This document shows, one piece after another, positions 7,218 through 12,634 of a DNA stretch of 12,634 nucleotides. The position numbers were made by a program, and so were the translations under genes. The notes beneath the pieces are model-generated. The model ran no database searches. It worked only from the letters and a program-made list of their open reading frames with translations, and was not told where the DNA came from. This stretch comes from Stenotrophomonas maltophilia. Lineage in GTDB: Bacteria > Pseudomonadota > Gammaproteobacteria > Xanthomonadales > Xanthomonadaceae. Position 1 is the stretch's first letter, and each line of letters starts with the position of its first letter. The stretch is taken from the NCBI GenBank assembly GCA_002435595.1, contig DJBL01000077.1, positions 985 to 13,618 of the forward strand. Reading direction: 5' to 3'.

Positions 7218-7436
7218 CGTGTCGTCTCTCTTTGAGTGGAAAACGGGGGGTGGGTCGTTGTTTCGGTGCTGCCCATGCGGGTGGTGCGCACCCATATGGC
7301 GCCAACTGATCGCGTGAATTCAATAGACGGAACCACTCACTTTTCCGAACTGTGACCGCCGACAGCGCGGTTCAGCGACGTCGCGTCCGTGTCGTTTTCG
7401 CGCTACCTTTGGCCTGCATCCTTGGAACCCCGCGCC
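7218..7436. other. Divergent intergenic region with clustered short palindromes
   Basis: This 219-nt region separates the protease from the DUF2235 gene and must hold promoters for both. It is less GC-rich than its surroundings. Overlapping dyads are packed into 7279-7304: gggtg-gtgcg-caccc, ccatatgg and tggcgcca. No confident -35/-10 pair was found on either strand. A TTGAAT on the minus strand near 7317-7322 followed by CATATG about 19 nt on is only a weak candidate for the protease. Confidence 0.4.
7225..7232 (-). promoter_or_regulatory. Ribosome-binding site that fixes the metalloprotease start
   Basis: On the minus strand AAGAGAGA lies 7 nt before the ATG at 7217. It places the start immediately ahead of the signal peptide and excludes the 26-residue, His/Pro-rich upstream extension. 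Confidence 0.7.
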
Positions 7437-8924
7437 ATGGCAGGACCGCCCACTCCGCCCACCGCAGCGCCGCTGACGCTGCAGATCGGCCTGTTCTTCG
7501 ACGGCACCCGCAACAACGCCGACAACCTGCTGCGCGCCTCGCGCCCGCCCGGCAGCACCACGCCCACGCCACGGCCACCGGCACCGCTGGTGGCCGACGA
7601 TGCCTCGCCCTACCAGAGCCGCTTGACCAGCAGCTACAGCAATGGACTGACCAACATCGCGCGGCTGCACGCGCTGTACCCGGACGATCGCGAGGCGGTG
7701 GCCGCGGGCAACGTGCTGTCGCTGGCGATCTATATCGAAGGTGTCGGCACCCGCACCGGCGAGGACGATGACCTGATGGGCCTGGCCTTCGGGATCGGGC
7801 GTACCGGCGTGCGCGCCAAGGTGCGGCTGGCGCTGGACGAGCGCCTGCCCGACGCGCTGCGGCGCCTGGCACGCACGCACCCGCACGCGGTGCTGGGCAG
7901 CGTGCGCATCGACCTGTTCGGTTTTTCGCGTGGCGCCGCCTCCGCGCGCGATGCGCTGCACCGCCTCAACCGCGCCGACGGGCACCGCTGGCTGCGCGAG
8001 CAGTTGCGCCGTACCGGCTGGCACCTGACGGGCGAGCACGCGCTGCCGGCGCGGCTGGCACGCTTTGTCGGGCTGTTGGACACGGTGGTGGCGATCAACC
8101 GCCAACAGCGCGATGAGCTGCCCGATGTCGCCCTGCCCAGCGGGTGCGCCGACAAGGTGCTGCAGCTGGTCGCGCGTGACGAACACCGCCAGCATTTCGC
8201 CCTCACCAGCGTGGCCCCGCAGCATGAAGAGATCGCCCTGCCCGGCGTGCATGCCAACATCGGCGGTGGCTACGACCAGCGCATCGAAGGCCCGAAACTG
8301 CTGACCCGGCCACTGGGCCAGCGCATCACCGGGCATGGCCTGGCCGATGCCGCCGTGCCGCCCCTGGCGGTGCTGCGCGATACCGCGGTGTATCGCCAGG
8401 CCCGGGCCGCGTGCACCCACTGGCAGCAGGCACTGGGGCTGGGCGATGATGCGATCTGGGTGGACGTCTGGCACCGCTGGCAGGCGCAGCGGGTCGCCGG
8501 CAGCGTGAGCGTGCGCCCGCAGTGGATCCTGTTCGCGCATGCGGCCGTGGTGCTCAAGCGCGAGATCGACGGGCGTTACCAATGGGTGGCGTTGCGCCTG
8601 ATGCAACAGCGCGCGGCGCAGGCCGGGGTGCAGTGGCGTGCCGCGGTGGATGCGATCCCCGAGCTGGCGCTGCCAGCCGAGCTGGGCCCGATCGCCGCGC
8701 GCCTGCTGTCCGGGCAGGCGCTGGATGCCGCGCAGGAACGGCGGTTGCGCCAGCGCTACCTGATGCAGTCGGCCCACTGGAATTTCGACGCGCTCGGCGA
8801 TACCGCGCTGCTCTATGCCGCCGACGCGGCCACCCGCGAACTGCCCTACCGGCCCGGCCCCGGCCTGTTCTACATCAACCGCCCCACCGAGGATGGCAAA
8901 CGCGTGGTCCTGCCCAACGCGTGA
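7437..8924 (+). CDS. DUF2235 / Tle1-like alpha/beta-hydrolase (putative phospholipase)
   Basis: This 495-residue protein matches the DUF2235 domain found in type VI secretion Tle1 phospholipases. Seen in order: IGLFFDGTRNN (17-27), GFSRGAA around the nucleophile S164, LLDTV with D215, and GVHANIGGGY with H272. These give a complete Ser-Asp-His triad. A C-terminal block (QSAHWNF, INRPTEDGKRVVLPN) fits the family's end. There is no signal peptide or membrane helix, as expected for a type VI effector, which is exported without one. A long insertion-prone Pro/Thr-rich loop (36-51) is species-variable. No VgrG, PAAR, DUF4123 adaptor or clear immunity gene is adjacent, so effector status is inference; a housekeeping lipase is possible. 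ATG at 7437 has a weak GGAA 9 nt upstream and was preferred to the GTG at 7389. Confidence 0.85.
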   Translation: MAGPPTPPTAAPLTLQIGLFFDGTRNNADNLLRASRPPGSTTPTPRPPAPLVADDASPYQSRLTSSYSNGLTNIARLHALYPDDREAVAAGNVLSLAIYIEGVGTRTGEDDDLMGLAFGIGRTGVRAKVRLALDERLPDALRRLARTHPHAVLGSVRIDLFGFSRGAASARDALHRLNRADGHRWLREQLRRTGWHLTGEHALPARLARFVGLLDTVVAINRQQRDELPDVALPSGCADKVLQLVARDEHRQHFALTSVAPQHEEIALPGVHANIGGGYDQRIEGPKLLTRPLGQRITGHGLADAAVPPLAVLRDTAVYRQARAACTHWQQALGLGDDAIWVDVWHRWQAQRVAGSVSVRPQWILFAHAAVVLKREIDGRYQWVALRLMQQRAAQAGVQWRAAVDAIPELALPAELGPIAARLLSGQALDAAQERRLRQRYLMQSAHWNFDALGDTALLYAADAATRELPYRPGPGLFYINRPTEDGKRVVLPNA

Positions 8925-8932
8925 ACCGGCAG

Positions 8933-8951
8933 CGCCACGCCCTGCGTGGCG
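8933..8951. terminator. Small hairpin in the convergent DUF2235-DUF455 gap
   Basis: Inverted repeat cgccacg / cgtggcg with a 5-nt loop (ccctg) begins 8 nt after the DUF2235 stop codon, in a 70-nt gap between convergent genes. It lacks a T-tract. A bidirectional transcription end is plausible from its place but not strong from sequence. Confidence 0.4.
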
Positions 8952-8994
8952 GGGCGCGGTGCAGGTGCCCAGCGCCCCCCTGCGTGGTCCGGCT

Positions 8995-9846
8995 CTACTT
9001 CGCCGGGCCGCTGGTGCGCCCGGCCTGCTCGATCAGGTCGGCCAGTTCTTCTTCGTCGAACCCGGCCAGCAGGCGGGCTTCCAGGTTGAACGGGCCGTAC
9101 AGGAAGCCGCCTGCGTATTCGTTCAACAGCGCGATGAAGCGCGCGCGCGGCTCGACCCCGGCCCGGTTGCAGTACCAGTGGTACCAGCGCGAGCCGGCCG
9201 CTACGTGCGCCACTTCCTCGCGCAGGATGATCTCAAGCACGTCGGCGGTGGCGTGGTCGTTGGCCGAGCGCAGCTTGTTGATCATGCCCGGGGTGACATC
9301 CAGCCCACGTGCTTCCAGCACCCGTGGCACCAGCGCCATCCGCGCCAGGCCGTCGTGCGCGGTTTTCTCGCACATTTCCCACAGCCCGTTGTGCGCGTCG
9401 AAATCGCCGTAGGCGAAGCCCAGCGCCTGCAGTCGCCCATGCAGCAGCATGAAGTGGCGCGATTCGTCATCGGCCACGCTCACCCAGTCGGCATGGAACG
9501 AGCCGGGCAGCCCGCGGAAGCGGTACACCGCATCCCAGGCCAGGTCGATCGCGTTGAGTTCGATATGCGCGATGGCATGGATGAAGGCCGCCCGTCCCTC
9601 GGCGCTGCCCAGTCCCCGCTTGGGCAGGTCACGCGGGTGCACCAGGGTCGGCCGGGACGGCCGTCCCGGCATCCGGATCGGCGCCGGTGGCGGCGCATCG
9701 GCGCGGGCCTTGAGCTGGCCGGCGCGGAACTGCGCAGCGTACGCCTGGGTCAGCGCGACCTTGTGCAGCGGGTCGGTCGCGGCCAGGCACAGCTGCGCGG
9801 CGCGCAGCAGGTTGCCGGCCGCCTCCAGCGGCAACTGCTCTGCCAT
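8995..9846 (-). CDS. DUF455 ferritin-like protein, putative diiron
   Basis: This 283-residue protein belongs to the DUF455 family of ferritin-like helical bundles. Candidate metal ligands are spread as in a four-helix diiron site: E96 (AHIELNAID), E128 and H131 (DDESRH), E178 (LEARGLD), and E211 and H214 (REEVAH). After the first helix a Pro/Ala-rich stretch (51-66) leads into LVHPRDLPKRGLG. No signal peptide or membrane segment, so cytosolic. The biochemical role of the family is not known to me; a hydroxylase- or oxidase-type diiron reaction is possible. It starts 10 nt after the purF stop with a purine-rich GAGGGCAGG upstream, so it is almost certainly the last gene of the dedD-cvpA-purF operon. 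The family name is confident, the function is not. Confidence 0.85.
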   Translation of the reverse strand: MAEQLPLEAAGNLLRAAQLCLAATDPLHKVALTQAYAAQFRAGQLKARADAPPPAPIRMPGRPSRPTLVHPRDLPKRGLGSAEGRAAFIHAIAHIELNAIDLAWDAVYRFRGLPGSFHADWVSVADDESRHFMLLHGRLQALGFAYGDFDAHNGLWEMCEKTAHDGLARMALVPRVLEARGLDVTPGMINKLRSANDHATADVLEIILREEVAHVAAGSRWYHWYCNRAGVEPRARFIALLNEYAGGFLYGPFNLEARLLAGFDEEELADLIEQAGRTSGPAK

Positions 9847-9856
9847 CGCCCTGCCC

Positions 9857-11323
9857 TCAGGCGCGGCGCTTGTGCTTGGCGTCGTCCGAGCGCAACTGCT
9901 GGATGCGCTCGAAATACCCCGGCTCGATACCGGTGGGGTACACCCCGTTGAAGCACGACGAATCGAACGCCTTCAGCTCCGGGTTGCCCTCGCGCACGGC
10001 CGCTTCCATGTCCTCGATGTCCTGGTAGATCAGCCAGTCGCAGCCCAGGTGCTTCTCGATGTCCTCGATGCTGCGGTTGTGCGCGACCAGTTCCTCGGCT
10101 GCCGGCATGTCGATGCCGTAGATGTTGGGGTAGCGCACCGGCGGCGCGGCGCTGGCCAGGTAGACCTTGCGCGCGCCCGCATCGCGCGCCATCTGCACGA
10201 TCTGCTGGCTGGTGGTGCCGCGCACGATCGAATCGTCCACCAGCAGCACCACGCGGTTGCGGAACTCCAGGTGGATCGGGTTGAGCTTGCGGCGCACCGA
10301 CTTCACCCGCTCACCCTGCCCCGGCATGATGAAGGTGCGGCCGATGTAACGGTTCTTGATGAAGCCTTCGCGGTACTTCACCCCGAGCGTATTGGAGATC
10401 TCCAGCGCGGCATCGCGCGAGGTATCGGGGATCGGGATGATGGTGTCGATGTCGTGGTCCGGGCGCAGGCGCAGGATCTTCTCGCCCAGCTTGATGCCCA
10501 TGCGCATGCGCGCCTTGTGCACCGAAACGTTGTCGATCATCGAGTCCGGGCGCGCGAAGTACACGTACTCGAAGATGCACGGGCTGTGTTCGGCCGGCTC
10601 TGCGCAGACTTCGGAGAACAGTTCGCCACGCGCGGTGATCACCAGGGCCTCGCCCGGGCGCACGTCGCGCACGCGCTGGAAGCCCAGCACGTCCAGCGCC
10701 GCCGATTCGGAGGCCACGATGTACTCATCGCCTTCGGCATGGGCGCGCTTGCCCAGCACCAGCGGACGGATCCCGTGCGGATCGCGGAAGGCGACCAGGC
10801 CCAGGCCCAGCACCACGCTGATCACCGCATAGCCGCCCTTGCAGCGACGGTGCACGCCGGCCACGGCGCGGATCGCCGCTTCCGGGGTGAGCTGGCGCTG
10901 CGCGTCCAGTTCGTAGGCGAACACGTTCAGCAGCACTTCGCTGTCCGAATCGGTGTTGACGTTGCGGCGGTCCTGCTCGAACACCTGCTGACGCAGGCTT
11001 TCGGTATTGATCAGGTTGCCGTTGTGGGCCAGCGCGATGCCGTAGGGCGAGTTGACGTAGAACGGCTGCGCCTCGTCCATGCCTTCCGAGCCAGCGGTCG
11101 GGTAGCGCACGTGGGCGATGCCGACGCGGCCTTCCAGGGTGGACATCCGCTTGGCATCGAACACGTCGCGGACCAGCCCGTTGGCCTTCTGCACGCGCAG
11201 CCGGGTGCCATCGGCGGTGGCGATGCCGGCCGCGTCCTGGCCACGATGCTGGAGGACGGTCAGGCCGTCATACAACTGACCGGCGACGTTCTGGTTGCCG
11301 ACGATTCCGACGATGCCACACAT
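9857..11323 (-). CDS. purF: Amidophosphoribosyltransferase PurF
   Basis: PurF makes 5-phosphoribosylamine from PRPP and glutamine, the first committed step of purine synthesis, in the cytosol. The 488-residue protein begins MCGIVGIVG, so Cys2 is the Ntn-hydrolase nucleophile after Met removal and there is no propeptide. The glutaminase site includes HRGQD (26-30), R73 in HVRYPTAG, and HNGNL (100-104). The phosphoribosyltransferase domain has the PRPP loop VLLVDDSIVRGTTS (359-372). Length is close to the E. coli-type enzyme, which has no iron-sulfur cluster, rather than the Bacillus type with a propeptide and cluster. GGAG lies 9 nt upstream of the start. It sits 29 nt behind cvpA and 10 nt before the DUF455 gene. 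In many gammaproteobacteria purF is under PurR, but I see no clear PUR box here. Confidence 0.98.
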   Translation of the reverse strand: MCGIVGIVGNQNVAGQLYDGLTVLQHRGQDAAGIATADGTRLRVQKANGLVRDVFDAKRMSTLEGRVGIAHVRYPTAGSEGMDEAQPFYVNSPYGIALAHNGNLINTESLRQQVFEQDRRNVNTDSDSEVLLNVFAYELDAQRQLTPEAAIRAVAGVHRRCKGGYAVISVVLGLGLVAFRDPHGIRPLVLGKRAHAEGDEYIVASESAALDVLGFQRVRDVRPGEALVITARGELFSEVCAEPAEHSPCIFEYVYFARPDSMIDNVSVHKARMRMGIKLGEKILRLRPDHDIDTIIPIPDTSRDAALEISNTLGVKYREGFIKNRYIGRTFIMPGQGERVKSVRRKLNPIHLEFRNRVVLLVDDSIVRGTTSQQIVQMARDAGARKVYLASAAPPVRYPNIYGIDMPAAEELVAHNRSIEDIEKHLGCDWLIYQDIEDMEAAVREGNPELKAFDSSCFNGVYPTGIEPGYFERIQQLRSDDAKHKRRA

Positions 11324-11352
11324 GGTGCGAATCTCCGCTGGGCTGTGCCCAT

Positions 11353-12168
11353 CTACTGTGAAGGTGGCCGTGCCTGGCCGGGGGACCCTTTCCGTGCCGG
11401 ATCGGGTTGCTCCGGACGCACGAGCGCCGGATCGTTGTTCTGGGAGGAACCCGGGTCGCTGCTGCGCGCCCCGACGTCGGCCGGGTCTCCCGTCTGTTGC
11501 GGGGTCTCATCCAGGGGCCGCGGCCATCCGCGCCCTGCCAGCAATCCGCCAAGCACGCCATTATCGCCTGTCAGACCCGGCTTGCCCAACTCCCCGCCGG
11601 GCAGTTGCGACATGTTCACCTCCGGCAGGGCCCTCGGCAGGTCCTTCATCCCGGGCATGCCGTCCAGGCTGGGCATGCGATCCAGGCCGGGCATCTGCGG
11701 CATGGCCGGCATGCGCGGCATCTTGGCCTGCATCCAGCCGACCCCGGGACCGAGCACCATGCGCAGGTTGGAATCGCGCCAGGCGGCCTCGCGCGGCAGC
11801 GGCGTGTAGGACGCCACCAGCAGCAGCACGCAGCCGATCAGGCCGCCACGGGCCACGCCGAGTACCCCGCCCATCATCCGGTCGGCCCCGTTGAGGCTGG
11901 TCGAACGCACCGCCTGGCGGATCACCAGGCCGATTCCCCAGACCGAGACCATCACCAGCAGGAACACGCTCAGGTAGCCGGCGAAGTAGTGCCCGGTGCC
12001 GGGGGCGGCCGGAGCCGACCACCAGGCCGCGCAGGATTTGCCGAACATCAGCGCCGCCCAGCCGCCGAGCAGCCAGGACAGGGTACTGATGATGATGCTG
12101 ACAAAGCCGCGCATCACCCCCAGCAGGGTGGAGATGCCGATGACGGCCAGCAGGACGAAATCGATCAT
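11353..12168 (-). CDS. cvpA: CvpA family membrane protein with Met-Pro-rich C-terminal tail
   Basis: The first ~121 residues form the CvpA membrane domain with about four hydrophobic helices (4-20, 22-42, 62-85, 98-121) and the family-typical GxxxGxxRG pattern (GVMRGFVS, GVLGVARGGL). CvpA proteins are inner-membrane proteins linked to colicin V export and envelope or bile-stress tolerance; their molecular job is unsettled. This one is 271 residues against about 160 in E. coli. The extra 150 residues are a hydrophilic tail: first a Met-Pro repeat (146-175, six MP dipeptides at 150, 153, 156, 159, 165, 171), then a Pro/Gly/Gln-rich low-complexity end. With four helices, the tail lies on the same side as the N-terminus. 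GGAGGG upstream of the ATG supports the start. Its place between dedD and purF matches the E. coli order. Confidence 0.9.
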   Translation of the reverse strand: MIDFVLLAVIGISTLLGVMRGFVSIIISTLSWLLGGWAALMFGKSCAAWWSAPAAPGTGHYFAGYLSVFLLVMVSVWGIGLVIRQAVRSTSLNGADRMMGGVLGVARGGLIGCVLLLVASYTPLPREAAWRDSNLRMVLGPGVGWMQAKMPRMPAMPQMPGLDRMPSLDGMPGMKDLPRALPEVNMSQLPGGELGKPGLTGDNGVLGGLLAGRGWPRPLDETPQQTGDPADVGARSSDPGSSQNNDPALVRPEQPDPARKGSPGQARPPSQ

Positions 12169-12223
12169 GCGCGCCCTCCGTCGCGGAACGGACCGGCCTC
12201 AAGGCACGGGCGCGTGGCCGGCA

Positions 12224-12634
12224 TCAGGGATGCGGCCGGACCATGCCGGCCACGCCGACTTTGGACGCAACCTGGGCCTTGAGGTTCTCCGCCTCTGCTC
12301 GGTTGGCGACCGGGCCGACGCGCACGCGGTTGAGCGTGCCCTTGTCGGTGCGTACCTGCTCCACGAATGCGCTGAACCCGGCGGCGCGGACCTTGTCGCG
12401 CAGCGCGTTGGCCTCGGCCGCCTGGCCAAAGGCCCCCAGCTGCACGGCAAAGCCCACGCTGCTGGCCGCCGGCGCGGCCGGTGCGGTCACCGGCTTGGCG
12501 GCAGCAGCCGGGTCGGGCTTGGCCGGCTCGGGCTTGGGCGCACTGGCAACCGGCTTGGGTTCGGGCTTGGGTGCAGCCGGCTTCGGCGCGGCGACCGGCT
12601 CCGGCGGCAGCGCCTCGGTCCTGACCGCGCCGGT
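12224..12634 (-). CDS. dedD: SPOR-domain protein, DedD-like (N-terminus outside window)
   Basis: The frame is open through the window end, so the N-terminus (expected short cytoplasmic part and one membrane helix) is missing; 136 residues are visible. The last ~75 are a SPOR domain with the diagnostic VQLGAF and RVRVGP strands, which binds denuded peptidoglycan at the division septum. Before it is a Pro/Lys/Ala-rich linker with repeated APKP/PKPEP units, long enough to span the periplasm. A GTG at 12490 is internal and not a start. Position directly ahead of cvpA and purF is the E. coli arrangement, which is why dedD is assigned. The gap to cvpA is 55 nt without a terminator, so the genes are likely cotranscribed. 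Confidence 0.9.
   Translation of the reverse strand, partial: TGAVRTEALPPEPVAAPKPAAPKPEPKPVASAPKPEPAKPDPAAAAKPVTAPAAPAASSVGFAVQLGAFGQAAEANALRDKVRAAGFSAFVEQVRTDKGTLNRVRVGPVANRAEAENLKAQVASKVGVAGMVRPHP

Noticed and set aside
5520..7235. 571-codon plus-strand open frame across the metalloprotease
   Set aside because: Crosses two real genes and the convergent hairpin; Gly/Ala/His-rich and without motifs.
7389..7436. GTG start for the DUF2235 gene
   Set aside because: No ribosome-binding site, and the 16 extra residues have no resemblance to the family's N-terminus; the ATG at 7437 is better though not certain.
7320..8777. 485-codon minus-strand open frame opposite the DUF2235 gene
   Set aside because: Gln/His/Arg-rich shadow with no motif; the plus strand has a full Ser-Asp-His hydrolase signature.
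9449..11809. 786-codon open frame on the plus strand opposite purF and neighbours
   Set aside because: It is antisense to purF, whose catalytic motifs are unmistakable. It is Arg/Ala/His-rich without family motifs; long antisense frames are expected in GC-rich genes.

Overview
This 12.6 kb window is GC-rich chromosomal DNA, probably from a gammaproteobacterium of the Xanthomonadaceae (Stenotrophomonas/Xanthomonas type). The evidence is the dedD-cvpA-purF gene order, a large TonB-dependent receptor with paired cysteines, a secreted Asp-N-like metzincin, and heavy G/C use at third codon positions. The family-level placement is inference; no rRNA or other phylogenetic marker is present. I see no tRNA, rRNA, CRISPR array, insertion sequence or prophage.

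Layout. (1) 1-2583, plus strand: a TonB-dependent outer-membrane receptor missing its N-terminus, closed by a strong intrinsic terminator (2611-2641). (2) 2743-4402, plus: a GT4 glycosyltransferase and a PAP2-family phosphatase that overlap by 20 nt and look translationally coupled. Together they could make a membrane glycolipid (phosphatidic acid to diacylglycerol to glycosyl-diacylglycerol). (3) 4503-5914, plus: lpxH of lipid A synthesis, apparently read from a leaderless transcript, followed closely by an unrecognised exported protein or lipoprotein with two transthyretin/SpaA-like half repeats. (4) 5964-7217, minus: a secreted M72/metzincin-type metalloprotease, convergent with group 3 across a 14-bp hairpin. 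(5) 7437-8924, plus: a DUF2235/Tle1-like alpha/beta-hydrolase (type VI phospholipase-effector fold) with no VgrG or obvious immunity gene beside it, divergent from the protease. (6) 8995-12634, minus: a housekeeping operon transcribed in the order dedD (N-terminus outside the window), cvpA, purF, then a DUF455 ferritin-like protein.

Most genes are recognisable envelope, secretion or housekeeping functions. The parts that merit a second look are the GT-PAP2 pair, the leaderless lpxH start, the exported repeat protein after lpxH, the Gly-to-Ser change in the metzincin zinc motif, the orphan Tle1-like enzyme, the Met-Pro repeat tail on CvpA, and the diiron-type DUF455 protein in the purF operon. 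I found no convincing evidence of a wholly new multi-gene system. The closest candidates are the glycolipid pair and the orphan effector-like enzyme.
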